Assembly: GCA_004010275.1 (NCBI GenBank)
Contig: RBWT01000052.1
Span: 1 to 45,850 of the forward strand
From: Streptomyces huasconensis
GTDB taxonomy: Bacteria > Actinomycetota > Actinomycetes > Streptomycetales > Streptomycetaceae
Direction: 5' to 3'
DNA length: 45,850 nucleotides
In this document: in pieces, positions 1 through 8,665 of the stretch
Position numbering within the stretch: the first letter of the stretch is position 1
How the letters are laid out: each line of letters starts with the position of its first letter
Position numbers and translations under genes: made by a program
The notes under the pieces: model-generated
Databases searched by the model: none
The model's input: the letters and a program-made list of their open reading frames with translations, nothing else
What the model was told of the DNA's origin: nothing

Positions 1-2
1 AT

Positions 3-1145
3 GCCTCGGACCACTCCGGGCCCGCCCGCCCGGAGTCGGCCCCGTCCGCCCCGGCCGCCCTGAGCCGGGTACGCCCGCCACCCCCGGCCCCGCGTCCGCT
101 CCCGCGCCGGCGCCGCCGACACCACCGTCCCGCTCCCGACGACCGGCCCCACGGAGTCCACGACCGGCCCCGCACGGCGAGCGGCTCGTCGTCGGACGGC
201 TCGGCACCGGGCGGCTCGGCACGGGGTGACTCGGCACGGGGTGACTCGTCCTCCGGTGGCGTGACGCCCCCGCGCGGCTCCTCCTCCGGGTCCGGCATGT
301 CCGACACCGCCATCCGGTCGCTGCTCGTCCCCGTGCCGGAGGCCTCCGGGGCCGCGCCCGCCGAGACGCCGGGCGGTGTGCTGCCGGGCAGGCCCGAGGC
401 GGCGCGCCCGCGCGTACGGCAGCCCGCCGTGCCGGCCGAACCGGAGTCGGGCGCGCCGTACCGCGGCTGCGGAACGCCCAATGCCGCCCGCCGCCACTTC
501 TGCCGCAGCTGCGCCACGCCCCTGAAGGACTCCGCCGCCCCCACCGCCGAAGGCCCGTACGCCGGTCAGCGGCCACGCCTGCACCGCGACCGCACCCGCT
601 GGATCGCCCGCGCCGTCGGCGCCGCGGTCGTCGTCGGCCTGGTGGTCGGCGGCATCTTCGGCGGGCCCCCGGCCGCGCGCGCCGTGCAGGACCACTTCGC
701 CAAGCGGGTGCCCGTGCACCCCACCGGCTCCAGCGCCTCGCACTCCACCGCCAAGCAGCCGGCGAAGCTCGCCTTCGACGGCTACTCCAACACCTGGTGG
801 GGCACGGGTTACGCGGGCGACTCGGCGGGCCAGTGGATTCAGGCCGACTTCGGCCAGCCCACCGACCTGCTCAACCTGCTCATCACCCCGGGCACCTCAC
901 CCCGCACCGCCCAGGCCGCCCAGCAGGCCAGGCCCATGGAGTTCGACCTGGTGGTCAGCGACTCCGCGGGCAAGGAGCACACCATGCACCGCCGGATCAA
1001 CGACGGCGGCGTCCAGAAGATCGACGTGCGCGTACGGGACGCGGTGACCGCCCGGCTGATCCTGCGCTCCGCGTACGGCGCCGCCGACAACCGCCAGGTG
1101 GCCATCGCCGAGCTGGAGTTCTTCGGCCGCTCGGCCAGGCAGTAA
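3..1145 (+). CDS. Membrane-anchored zinc-ribbon protein with C-terminal discoidin-like domain (5' partial)
   Basis: The reading frame is open from the left edge of the window to TAA at 1143-1145, so the N-terminus is missing. From the edge to about base 400 it encodes a low-complexity Ser/Gly/Pro/Arg-rich linker. A zinc ribbon follows (FCRSCATPL, about 486-525). Then come a basic stretch, one transmembrane helix (WIARAVGAAVVVGLVVGGIF, bases 600-659) and an extracytoplasmic domain with AFDGYSNTWWG and WIQADFGQ motifs, typical of discoidin/F5-F8C or NADase-type glycan-binding folds. Family knowledge: Streptomyces has many such zinc-ribbon/TM/discoidin proteins of unknown role, probably envelope-associated. 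Oddity: the first CxxC pair reads YRGC, so only three of the four expected cysteines are visible. A frameshift in the first 180 bases is possible because codon quality is poor there. Confidence 0.7.
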   Translation, partial: ASDHSGPARPESAPSAPAALSRVRPPPPAPRPLPRRRRRHHRPAPDDRPHGVHDRPRTASGSSSDGSAPGGSARGDSARGDSSSGGVTPPRGSSSGSGMSDTAIRSLLVPVPEASGAAPAETPGGVLPGRPEAARPRVRQPAVPAEPESGAPYRGCGTPNAARRHFCRSCATPLKDSAAPTAEGPYAGQRPRLHRDRTRWIARAVGAAVVVGLVVGGIFGGPPAARAVQDHFAKRVPVHPTGSSASHSTAKQPAKLAFDGYSNTWWGTGYAGDSAGQWIQADFGQPTDLLNLLITPGTSPRTAQAAQQARPMEFDLVVSDSAGKEHTMHRRINDGGVQKIDVRVRDAVTARLILRSAYGAADNRQVAIAELEFFGRSARQ

Positions 1146-1166
1146 GGACCGCGCCCGGCCGAGGGA

Positions 1167-1206
1167 GTGGCCGCCGGGCACCGGAGGGGGTGCGCCCGGC
1201 GGCCAC
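1167..1206. terminator. Hairpin between convergent genes
   Basis: A perfect 13-base inverted repeat (GTGGCCGCCGGGC at 1167-1179 with its complement at 1194-1206) lies just after the stop at 1145 and before the convergent stop at 1277. There is no U-tract, which is usual for actinobacterial terminators. It is placed to serve both strands. Confidence 0.55.
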
Positions 1207-1260
1207 GACTGGAGGACGGCTGGTGGCCACGGCTGGAGGACGGCTGGCGGCCATGGCTGG
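1201..1260. repeat. 24-bp tandem repeat, 2.5 copies
   Basis: Two nearly identical 24-bp units (1201-1224, 1225-1248) and a half unit (1249-1260) based on GGCCACGGCTGGAGGACGGC. They lie between the convergent genes, and the first unit overlaps the right arm of the hairpin. Confidence 0.8.
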
Positions 1261-1276
1261 GGGGCCGCCACCTGGC

Positions 1277-2201
1277 CTAGGACAGCTGCGACTGCACCTG
1301 CGACGAGATCAGCTCCAGGTGGTCCAGGTCGGCGAGGTCCAGGCACTGGAGGTAGATGCGGCTCGCGCCGATCGCCTCGTACCGCCCGATCTTGTCGACG
1401 ACCTCGGCCGGGGAGCCCGCAAGGCCGTTCGCCTTCAGCTCGTCCACCTCCCGCCCGATGGCCGCCGCGCGCCGGGCGACCTCCGCGTCGTCCTTGCCGA
1501 CGCAGGCCACCAGCACGCTGGAGTACAACCAGGTCACCGCCCTTGCGTCCCGCCTCCTCGGCCGCCGCGCGGACCCGGCCGAACTGGCGCTCGCTGTCCT
1601 CGATCGAGGCGAAGGGGATGTTGAACTCGACGGCGTACCGCGCGGCGAGGCGCGGGGTGCGCGTCGCGCCGTGGCCGCCGATGAGCACGGGCACCTTGGC
1701 CTGCGTGGGCTTGGGCAGGGCCGGGGAGTCGGTGAGCCGGTAGTGCGTGCCGTCGAAGTCGAAGGTCTGGCCGACCTCCGTGGACCACAGGCCGGTGACG
1801 ATCTCCAGCTGCTCCTCCAGGCGGGCGAACTTCTCCTTCGGGAAGGGGATGCCGTACGCCTTGTGCTCATCCTCGAACCAGCCCGCCCCCAGGCCCAGTT
1901 CGACCCGGCCGCCGGACATCTGGTCGACCTGCGCCACCTGGATCGCGAGGACGCCGGGCAGGCGGAAGGTGCCGGCCGTCATGAGGGTGCCCAGCCTGAT
2001 CCGCTTGGTCTCCCGCGCGAGCCCGGCGAGGGTGATCCACGCGTCCGTGGGGCCCGGCAGGCCGTCGACGGAGCCCATGCGCAGGTAGTGGTCGGAGCGG
2101 AAGAAGGCGTCAAAGCCGAGGTCCTCCGTGGCCTTGGCGACGGTGAGCAGGGTGTCGTAGGTCGCCCCTTGCTGGGGCTCGGTGAAGATTCGAAGATCCA
2201 T
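1277..2201 (-). CDS. LLM-class F420-dependent oxidoreductase (one apparent frameshift)
   Basis: About 308 residues when read across one shift near 1535. The first part runs from ATG at 2201 (MDLRIFTEPQQGA) through FFRSDHYLRMG, RLGTLMTAGTFR and GGRVELGLGAGWFEDEH to LIGGHGATRTPRLAARYA. The C-terminal part (AVTWLYSSVLVACVGKDD to the stop at 1277) is in another frame. These are the classic motifs of luciferase-like flavin/F420 enzymes that fold as TIM barrels: the SDH block, GLGAGW and GG.G. The length suits the F420 TIGR03560-like group. The substrate cannot be deduced, and the genes around it give no pathway. The protein should be cytoplasmic. The start is chosen at the conserved MDLRIF; a weak AGGATGG lies upstream. 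Confidence 0.88.
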
Positions 2202-2313
2202 GTATCCATCCTGCACGGTCGGAAGCCTGTCGACCCCGCCGGTTCCGCCGATCCACGGCCGCCCCGGTCGGGTGAAAAACCGTCGGTACCGAGGCCCGTA
2301 CGGAGCCGCCCCG

Positions 2314-2448
2314 GTGACCCGGCCTGCCAGCGTGGTGCCCCGGGAAGCCGCCCCCGAGCAGCAGGACGCGCCCAAGGAGCTGCCCCGGCAGATGGCGGAA
2401 CGGGGCGAGGCGCCGCACTCCCCCATGGGCGAGCCCGGCCCCTTCTGA
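2314..2448 (+). CDS. Small acidic protein, 44 aa, unknown
   Basis: A short ORF from GTG at 2314 with GGAG eight bases upstream, ending TGA at 2446-2448. Nearly every third codon position is G or C, as in real genes here. The product is hydrophilic (EQQDAPKELPRQMAERGE, then SPMGEPGPF at the C-terminus), with no membrane segment or cysteine. GTG at 2272 in the same frame is an alternative start. It is transcribed divergently from the LLM oxidoreductase. I do not recognise a named family. The codon bias and ribosome binding site are the main evidence that it is real. Confidence 0.5.
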   Translation: MTRPASVVPREAAPEQQDAPKELPRQMAERGEAPHSPMGEPGPF

Positions 2449-2548
2449 CGGCACGGACACAGGCACGGGCACCCGCACCGGCGCCCCACCACCGCCACGC
2501 CTCGCCCCCACCACCGCCACCGCCCGGCAGGGCCACCGCGCCGGAGCC

Positions 2549-3113
2549 TCATGCCGGGCCCGCCGCCGAGTCGGGCGCGGGCAGCCCGTGTTCGCGCACC
2601 GCGAGTCTGCGCAGCATTTCGAGGACCCGGTCCCGGGACTCGTCGGCGGCGTCTATCGCCTCCATGCACTGCCAGTACACCCCCTCGTCGGCGGCGCCCA
2701 TCGCGACCAGAGAGCGCGATGCCGACCTCGCCGAGAAGCCGGTCGAGGGCGACCAGGACCGCCTGGGCGTCGCCGGTCTCGGTGAGCCGGGCGGCTCTGA
2801 TGTCCTCCGTGCCGAGGTGCGGGGCGTCGAGCAGTCCGCAGGCCCTGCCGCCCACTTCGCTCAGGCCCAGCGCCTCGCCCCGTAACTCGGGAGGGCCCAT
2901 GACCGCGAGGCGGCTGCCGATCGCCTGCGCGAGCGCCTGCGACTGCCACACCTCCACGACGATGCCGATCGGGTCCTCGCTCAGCGCCAGCGCACGCCGG
3001 TTCGCCTCGATGAGCCGCATCGCGTTCATGCGCAGCCCCCCATCCATCCCGCGCGCCCACAACGCCGCACGTCCGCCCGAACTCGCCTGTTCACTACCCA
3101 GAGTGATACTCAT
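2549..3113 (-). CDS. DUF6099-like hypothetical protein (one apparent frameshift)
   Basis: About 187 residues. The N-terminal three quarters run from ATG 3113 (MSITLGSEQ) through MNAMRLIEANRRALALSED, VEVWQSQALAQAIGSRLAVM and GLLDAPHLGTEDIRAARLTE to LLGEVGIAL. After a shift near 2712 it continues VAMGAADEGVYWQCMEAIDA to the stop at 2549. It is mostly helical, with no signal peptide or catalytic motif. From memory it matches the actinobacterial DUF6099 group, which is conserved in Streptomyces but uncharacterised. ATG at 3038 or 3029 (MDGGLRMNAMRL) is an alternative start closer to the conserved core. The gene has its own upstream region with a direct repeat, so it may be transcribed separately from the MazG/AAA pair. 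Confidence 0.65.
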
Positions 3114-3146
3114 CCGGGCGAAAAGCCAGGGGAGGTCGGAATTCTG

Positions 3147-3172
3147 TGGACAAGTAAGCGAGATTGGACAAG
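3147..3172 (-). promoter_or_regulatory. CTTGTCCA direct repeat upstream of the DUF6099-like gene
   Basis: On the minus strand CTTGTCCA occurs twice (complement of 3165-3172 and 3147-3154) with an 18-bp period. The stretch is unusually AT-rich, 34-60 bases upstream of the start at 3113. The spacing suits a -35-like element plus a second site on the same DNA face, or a direct-repeat operator. No regulator is assigned. Confidence 0.4.
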
Positions 3173-3214
3173 GCATCCACTCCGGAGAGTGACGAAAATA
3201 TCGGAGAGGGGGTG

Positions 3215-3550
3215 CTACGGGCCCTCGGGAGCCGGAAAACGCTCCTCGTTCCGCTCGATCTTCGCCGCCAGCGCCGCCAGCGCGTCGATCCCCAGGACCT
3301 CGCAGAACTGGAGCAGATACGCGAGGACGTCGGCCACCTCGTCCGCCACCCGGTGCGCGGTGTCCGGGTCCCGCATCACCTGCTGCGACTGCTCCGGTGT
3401 CAACCACTGGAAGATCTCGACCAGTTCGGACGCCTCCACGCTCAGCGCGGCGGCCAGGTTCTTCGGGGTGTGGTACTGCTCCCAGTCGCGGGCCGCCGCG
3501 AACCGGGCCAGCCTGCGCTGGAGCCCCGCCACATCAAGTCGTTCCGTCAC
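3215..3550 (-). CDS. MazG-like nucleotide pyrophosphohydrolase
   Basis: An intact 111-aa protein. The all-alpha NTP-PPase fold is shown by NLAAALSVEASELVEIFQWL (helix 1, the ExxE-type metal-binding block) and HRVADEVADVLAYLLQFCEV (the ExxD block), the Mg2+ ligands of MazG/dUTPase-2-type enzymes. Members hydrolyse nucleoside triphosphates, often non-canonical ones, to monophosphate and pyrophosphate. The EQYHTPKNL lead-in is typical of the short single-domain RS21-C6/MazG-like group. The ATG at 3550 lies 17 bp inside the end of the upstream ATPase gene, so the two are very likely translated together. The protein is cytoplasmic; its substrate is unknown. Confidence 0.9.
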   Translation of the reverse strand: MTERLDVAGLQRRLARFAAARDWEQYHTPKNLAAALSVEASELVEIFQWLTPEQSQQVMRDPDTAHRVADEVADVLAYLLQFCEVLGIDALAALAAKIERNEERFPAPEGP

Positions 3551-4711
3551 GCCCCAGGTCTACCACCGAGGCGTCGGCGGCCGTCGCCGCCCGGGTGGCG
3601 TCGCGCACCGCCCCGACCAGGCGGATGTGGCCGCGGGCGCAGGTCCGCGCCGCCAGTTCGCCGAGCGCGCGCACCTGCCGCGCGTCCAGCCGGCGGTCGA
3701 GGTCGTCGGCGAGGACGGTGAGGGTCTGGTACGCCTCCGGGACCTCCGCCACCGGGTCGACGGCGAGGACGCCGGGGCCGGTGAGCAGGACGAGCGCCAG
3801 CGCGAGGTAGCGCAACTCACCGTCCCCGAGCCGGGCGAGCGGCGTGCGCGCGCCGTCCCCGCGGTCGATGAAGGCCTGCACCGATCCGTCCTCCGCCTCC
3901 TCGGCGAAGACGTCGGCGGCCGGGCCCGCGCAGCCGTCCCGTACGGCCGAGACGAGCAGCGCGTGGCGGCCCGCGCACTCGGCGCGGGTGCGCCACAGCA
4001 CTTCCGCGAGGTTGTCGCAGCTGCCCTGGAGGCGGCCCGCGCCGATCAGTCCGGCCGGGACCGGGGCGCGCATCCGGCTGGGCCGCGGGTCGCAGGCGAA
4101 CGCGGAGCGCAGCGCCACGACGACCTGTTCGGCCGCCGCGAGCACCAGGCGCTGCCCGTCGGTCTTGCCCGCCACGCGCAGCGGCACGAGCGCGGTGCCG
4201 AGCCGGTCGTCCGGCATGGGGGCGCGGGTCACCGGCGCCGTGCCCGCGGTGTGCCAGGCGGCCTGGACCATGCGCCGTCCCGGGTCGCGCAGCGCCGTCT
4301 CCAGGAGGACGAGGCCGCCGCGGGTCAGCCGCTCGCCGACGACGCGGAGTTCGGGTTCGGCCTGGACGGCCAGGTCGAGCCGGATGGCTCCGGCGGGGCC
4401 CTCGACCGTGCAGCCGATGCGGAACCCGCGGCGCCGCTGGCCGTCGGCGCGGGCCCGTTCGGGCACGCAGGCCGCGGGGTCGTCGAAGACGTCGACCAGT
4501 TCGGCACCGGCGCTGAGCCGCGCGAGCGCCTCGTACGCGCGCAGCGCGCTCGTCTTGCCGCTGCCGCTGGGGCCCGTGATCAGCGTGAGCGGGCCGAAGG
4601 GGAGGACCGCGCCGCGTGCCCGGCGAAGGCGGACAACCGCAGCTCGGTGACCTGCGGCCGGTCCTGGCCTGCCGGCGGCCGGGCGGCCGGCACCGGGGAG
4701 AACACCGTCAT
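3534..4711 (-). CDS. AAA/RecF-like ATPase, partner of the MazG-like gene (one apparent frameshift)
   Basis: About 392 residues from ATG 4711 (MTVFSPVPAARPP), with one shift near 4612, just before the P-loop. Walker A is ITGPSGSGKTSALRAYEALA. An ABC-like signature region LGDGELRYLALALVLLTGPG comes late in the protein, immediately before the Walker B strand VLAVDPVAEVPE. The layout, with N-terminal P-loop, long insert, and C-terminal signature with Walker B, is that of RecF/SMC-like AAA ATPases (AAA_15/AAA_23 type). Oddity: Walker B has its Asp but Pro directly after it, where most of these enzymes have the catalytic Glu. The stop at 3534 overlaps the MazG-like start at 3550. Function is unknown. 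A stress or defence role is inference from the gene pair only. Confidence 0.75.
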
Positions 4712-4859
4712 GTCCGGGACGCTAAGTGGCCTCGCACGGGGCGAACCGTTCCGCCAAGCCGACCTTCCTACGATCGGGCGATTCGCCCCGAAGCTCCCCC
4801 ACGGCGGCCCGCGAGGGGCTACAGCCTCAAGGCACCCCCGGGACACCCCTGCGGCAGCC

Positions 4860-5252
4860 TCAAGGCTGTGCCACCGCCTCCACCAGACCCTGCACCTCCG
4901 TGCCGGGCGGGGCGAGGAGGAAGACGTTCTTGTCGACGCGGTGCATGCCGCAGCCGAGGCCCATCACCACACCGCTGCTGAAGTCGAGGACCCGCTTGGC
5001 GACGTCCGTCTCGGCACCCGTCAGATCGAGCAGGACCGGGATCTGCGACATGACCGTCTCGGCGACCTCGCGGGCGTCCGAGAAGACGTTGACCCGCATC
5101 ACCACGAACCGCCTGCGCGTCTCGGTCTCCGCGTCGGGCAGCGCGCGGTGCCCGGGCCATGAAGGCCATTCGTTGCGGCTGCGCAGCGGTACTACCTGGG
5201 CGAGCCCTTCCCACTGTTCGTCGGTGACGTCGTGGCGCTGACTGCTGCTCAC
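4860..5252 (-). CDS. SepF-like protein (DUF552)
   Basis: About 130 residues, intact. The core FVVMRVNVFSDAREVAETVM, IPVLLDLTGAE, AKRVLDFSSGVVMGLGCGM and DKNVFLLAPPG follows the SepF beta-alpha-beta domain that polymerises and binds the FtsZ tail. The family has an N-terminal membrane-binding helix in canonical SepF. Here the N-terminus is short and hydrophilic (HDVTDEQWEGLAQVVPLRS), as in the SepF-like SflA/SflB paralogues of Streptomyces, so this is more likely one of those than the dcw-cluster SepF. The start is GTG 5252 (SSSQRHDV); ATG at 5297 is also in frame. It lies upstream of the AAA/MazG pair with 148 bp between them, so cotranscription is uncertain. CAGCCTCAAGGCTG at 4855-4868 could form a small hairpin over its stop. 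Confidence 0.82.
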   Translation of the reverse strand: MSSSQRHDVTDEQWEGLAQVVPLRSRNEWPSWPGHRALPDAETETRRRFVVMRVNVFSDAREVAETVMSQIPVLLDLTGAETDVAKRVLDFSSGVVMGLGCGMHRVDKNVFLLAPPGTEVQGLVEAVAQP

Positions 5253-5479
5253 TTGCCCACCCCGTCCTGGCTCGCACTCGTCATCTGCACCGGCCAATTC
5301 TTACGCCAAGTCACCCGATCAGCCCAACAGCGACACGGATGGCCCTGTGAAGCCGGTCCCGGACGAGGGTGCTCGGACGACTTCGCGGGGGCTCCTGCCG
5401 ACGGCCGCGGACCGGGGGATGCCTGGTCACCAGTAGAGTGCCAGGGCGCAGCCCCCTCCCGAACCCCGAGGTATGAGCA

Positions 5480-6756
5480 GTGACCCCCGCACCCCCGGCC
5501 TCCCCCGCAGGCATACCGGCCGTCACCGTCGTCGGGATCGGGGCCGACGGCTGGGCCGGGCTCCCGGCCGCACCCGCGCCGCGCTCACCGACGCCCCGCG
5601 GTCGTCATCGGCGCCCGCGCCAGCTGGACCTGGTGCCCGCCGACGCCTGCCCCGGCGACCGCCTGGCCTGGCCCTCGCCGCTGCGGCCCGCCGTGCGCGG
5701 CTACTCGCCGAGCACGCGGGGCGCCGCGTCGCCGTCCTCGCCAGCGGCGACCCCATGTTCTACGGGGTCGGGCGCGCCCTCACGGAGGAGCTGGGCGCCG
5801 CCACGCTGCGCGTACTCCCCCACCCCTCCTCCGTCTCCCTGGCGTGCGCGCGCCTCGGCTGGCCCGTCGAGGACACCGAGGTGGTCACGCTCGTCGGCCG
5901 CCCGGCCGCGCGCCTGGCCGCCGCCCTGCACGACGGGCGCCGCCTGCTCGTGCTCAGCGCGGGCGCCGAGACACCGGGTGAGGTCGCCGCACTGCTGCGG
6001 GACCGGGGCTTCGGGCCGAGCCGGATGCGCGTACTGGAACAGCTGGGCTCGGCGCGCGAGTCCTCGTACGAAGGTGTCGCCGACGCCTGGTCGCACGCGC
6101 CCGGCGATCCCCTGAACGTCGTCGCGGTGGAGTGCCGCCGCGCCCCCGGCGCCCTGCGGCTCGGCGCGGCGCCGGGGCTGCCCGACGGGGCGTACGAGAG
6201 CGACGGCCAGCTCACCAAGCGGCATGTGCGCGCCGCGACCCTCGCCGTGCTGGCGCCCGCACCCGGTGAGCTGCTGTGGGACGTGGGCGGCGGCTCCGGG
6301 TCGATCGGGGTGGAGTGGATGCGGACGCACCCCTCGTGCCGCGCCGTCACCGTGGAGAAGAACGCCGTGCGGGCCGAGCGGATCGCCCGCAACGCGGACC
6401 GCCTCGGCGTTCCCGGGCTGCGCGTCGTCACCGGCTCCGCGCCCGCCGCGCTGGCCGGACTGCCCACGCCGGACGCCGTGTTCATCGGCGGCGGCCTCAC
6501 CGCGCCCGGCCTGCTCGACGCCTGCTGGGCGGCGCTGCCCGGCGGCGGACGGCTCGTCGCCAACACCGTCACGCTGGAGTCGGAGGCGCTGCTCACCGAG
6601 TGGTACCGGCGCCACGGCGGCGAGCTGGTGCGGCTGGCGGTCGCGCAGGCCGTCCCCGTCGGCGGCTTCACCGGGTGGCGGCAGGCCATGCCGGTCACCC
6701 AATGGTCCGTCACCAAGGCTGCGGAACAAGGCGATCGAGGAGATCAAGAACGATGA
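5480..6756 (+). CDS. cobL: Precorrin-6Y C5,15-methyltransferase, decarboxylating (several apparent frameshifts)
   Basis: The two-domain CobL/CbiE-CbiT enzyme of cobalamin synthesis. It methylates C5 and C15 of precorrin-6B and removes the C12 acetate carboxyl. Start GTG 5480 (TPAPPASPAGIP), then AVTVVGIGADGWAGL, RQLDLVPADACPGDRL and RRVAVLASGDPMFYGVGRAL of the CbiE-like half. The CbiT-like Rossmann methyltransferase half has LLWDVGGGSGSIGVEWMR, VEKNAVRAERIARNADRLG and DAVFIGGGLTAPGLLDACW. The first 200 bases change frame at least twice (about 5575-5690); the rest is continuous. Total length near 425 aa fits the family. The TGA at 6754-6756 overlaps the ATG of cobM (ATGA). No cobalamin riboswitch could be recognised in the 227 bp upstream. 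Confidence 0.9.
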
Positions 6757-7501
6757 CCGTGTACTTCATCGGCGCCGGGCCCGGCGCCGCCGACCTGATC
6801 ACGGTGCGCGGCACCCGACGCTCGCCGCCTGCCAGGTCTGCCTGTACGCGGGCAGCCTCGTCCCGCGCGAACTCCTCGCCGAGTGCCCGGACGGGGCGCG
6901 GCTCGTGGACACCGCGCGGCTCAACCTGGACGAGATCACCGCCGAGTTGGTGCGCGCGCACGAGGCGGGGCTCGACGTGGCGCGGCTGCACTCGGGCGAC
7001 CCGTCCGTGTTCAGCGCGGTCGCCGAGCAGATGCGGCGGCTCGACGCGGCGGGCATCCCGTACGAAGTCGTCCCGGGCGTCCCGGCGTTCGCGGCCGCCG
7101 CCGCCGCGCTGAAGCGGGAGCTGACGGTGCCGACGGTCGGCCAGACGGTCATCCTCACGCGGATCGCGCAGCGTGCCACGGCGATGCCGCCCGGAGAGGA
7201 TCTGGCCACGCTCGGCCGCAGCGGGGCGCTGCTCGTGCTGCACCTGGCCGCCGGGTATGTCGACCGGGTGGTCGAGGAGCTGCTTCCGCATTACGGGGCG
7301 GACTGCCCGACCGCCGTGGTGGCTCTCGCCAGCCGGCCCGACGAGGTGATCCTGCGGGGCACGCTGGCGGACATCGCCGGGCAGGTGAAGGAGGCGGGGA
7401 TCGTGCGGACCGCTGTGATCATGGTGGGGCGCACGCTGGGGGCCTCGCAGTTCCGGGACAGCCATCTGTACTCGGCGGAACGGGACCGGCACGTGTGCTG
7501 A
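6753..7501 (+). CDS. cobM: Precorrin-4 C11-methyltransferase (one apparent frameshift)
   Basis: About 249 residues, SAM-dependent tetrapyrrole methylase fold. It methylates precorrin-4 at C11 to precorrin-5. It starts MTVYFIGAGPGAADLITVRG at ATG 6753. After a shift near 6820 it reads TLAACQVCLYAGSLVPRELL, then LHSGDPSVFSAVAEQMRRLD and PYEVVPGVPAFAAAAAAL, and ends AERDRHVC before TGA 7499-7501. The YAGSLVP and SGDPS loops bind SAM in this family. Translationally coupled to cobL through ATGA. It converges on cbiD with 13 bp between stop codons. Confidence 0.92.
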
Positions 7502-7504
7502 GTT

Positions 7505-7519
7505 CCTGAGCGGCTCAGG
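7505..7519. terminator. Palindrome over the cobM/cbiD stop region
   Basis: CCTGAGCGGCTCAGG is a perfect palindrome around one central base. It starts four bases after the cobM stop and contains the cbiD stop complement (7515-7517). It lies exactly where a bidirectional terminator is needed. No U-tract. Confidence 0.45.
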
Positions 7520-8648
7520 CCGCGTCGCTTCGCCCCACCACCGCGCCCGCCCGGTCGATGCAGATGACGTCCACCGCGACGGGCGCGCCCCGCAGCACCG
7601 CCAGAGCCTCGTCCCTGGCCGCCCGCGCCACCAGGTCGCCCAGCGGTACCGCCGCCGCCGCGCACAGCCGCAGCGCCTCCAGGCCCGTGTTGGCGGCGGC
7701 GACCCGTGCGGCCAGGGAGTCGCTCGCGCCGCCGCGCCGCGCCAGCTCCGCGAGGAAGCCCTTGTCGACCTGCGAGCGGGCCGAGTGGAGGTCGAGGTGG
7801 CCCGCCGCCAGCTTGGACAGCTTGGCGAAGCCGCCGCAGATGGTGAGGCGGTCGACGGGGTGGCGGCGTACGTACTTCAGGACCGCGCCGGCGAAGTCGC
7901 CCATGTCGAGGAGCGCGTCCTCGGGGAGGCCGTGCTCGGCGACGACGGTCTTCTCGGAGGTCGAGCCCGTGCACCCGGCGACATGGGTACGCCCGGCCGC
8001 CCGCGCCACGTCCACGCCGCGCCGGATCGAGTCGATCCACGCCGAGCAGGAGTAGGGCACGACGATGCCGGTGGTGCCGAGGATGGAGAGACCGCCGAGG
8101 ATGCCGAGGCGGGGGTTCCAGGTGGAGCGGGCGATCTCCTCGCCGTGGTCGACGGAGACGGTGATCTCCACGTCCCCGCTCCCGCCGTGCTCCGCCGCCA
8201 CCCGCGCCACGTGGTCCCGCATCAGCTGGCGCGGCACGGGGTTGATGGCCGGCTCACCGACGTCGAGGGGCAGGCCGGGGCGGGTCACCGTGCCGACGCC
8301 GGGGCCCGCCTTGAAGACGACGCCGGAGCCGGGCGGCAGCCGCCGCACCGTGGCGCGGACCAGCGCGCCGTGCGTGACGTCGGGGTCGTCGCCCGCGTCC
8401 TTGACGATGCCCGCCATGGCGTACGTGTCCGTCCGCTCCTCGGCGGCGAGCGCGAAGGCGGGTGTCTGGCCCTTGGGCAGTGTGATCGTCACCGGGTCGG
8501 GGAAGTCGCCGGTCAGCAGCGCGGTGTACGCGGCCGTGGTGGCGGCGGTCGCGCAGGCGCCGGTCGTCCAGCCGGGCCGCAGACCGGTGTGCTTGAGTTG
8601 GGCGCCGCGTCCGCCCTGCGCCTCGTGCGGGCCGCTTGCCTTACTCAT
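7515..8648 (-). CDS. cbiD: Cobalt-precorrin-5B C1-methyltransferase
   Basis: Intact, about 377 residues from ATG 8648 (MSKASGPHEAQGG). The N-terminus LRPGWTTGACATAATTAAYT is the CbiD hallmark. It continues with GIVKDAGDDPDVTHGALV, GVVFKAGPGVGTVTRPGLPL and LGILGGLSILGTTGIVVPYS. CbiD methylates C1 with loss of the C2 acetyl-derived fragment. Family knowledge: it is the anaerobic-pathway enzyme, yet many actinobacteria use CbiD in place of CobF. Starts lie 17 bp from the divergent cobK start, so both promoters must sit inside or very near the coding regions. Confidence 0.94.
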   Translation of the reverse strand: MSKASGPHEAQGGRGAQLKHTGLRPGWTTGACATAATTAAYTALLTGDFPDPVTITLPKGQTPAFALAAEERTDTYAMAGIVKDAGDDPDVTHGALVRATVRRLPPGSGVVFKAGPGVGTVTRPGLPLDVGEPAINPVPRQLMRDHVARVAAEHGGSGDVEITVSVDHGEEIARSTWNPRLGILGGLSILGTTGIVVPYSCSAWIDSIRRGVDVARAAGRTHVAGCTGSTSEKTVVAEHGLPEDALLDMGDFAGAVLKYVRRHPVDRLTICGGFAKLSKLAAGHLDLHSARSQVDKGFLAELARRGGASDSLAARVAAANTGLEALRLCAAAAVPLGDLVARAARDEALAVLRGAPVAVDVICIDRAGAVVGRSDAA

Positions 8649-8665
8649 GAGGGGAACCGAACGCC

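Noticed and set aside
897..3407. A very long open frame on the minus strand spanning several genes
   Set aside because: It joins parts of the LLM oxidoreductase and the DUF6099-like protein with unrelated Arg/Gly/Pro-rich sequence. This results from high GC plus frameshifts and is not a fusion protein.
3189..5162. Long plus-strand open frame opposite the MazG/AAA/SepF-like genes
   Set aside because: Composition is typical of the antisense of GC-rich genes, with no recognisable domain, while the minus strand has clear families.
5298..5479. Possible cobalamin riboswitch (GAAGCCGGTC near 5348)
   Set aside because: The B12 box and the rest of the conserved core could not be found. A fragment of ten bases is not enough.
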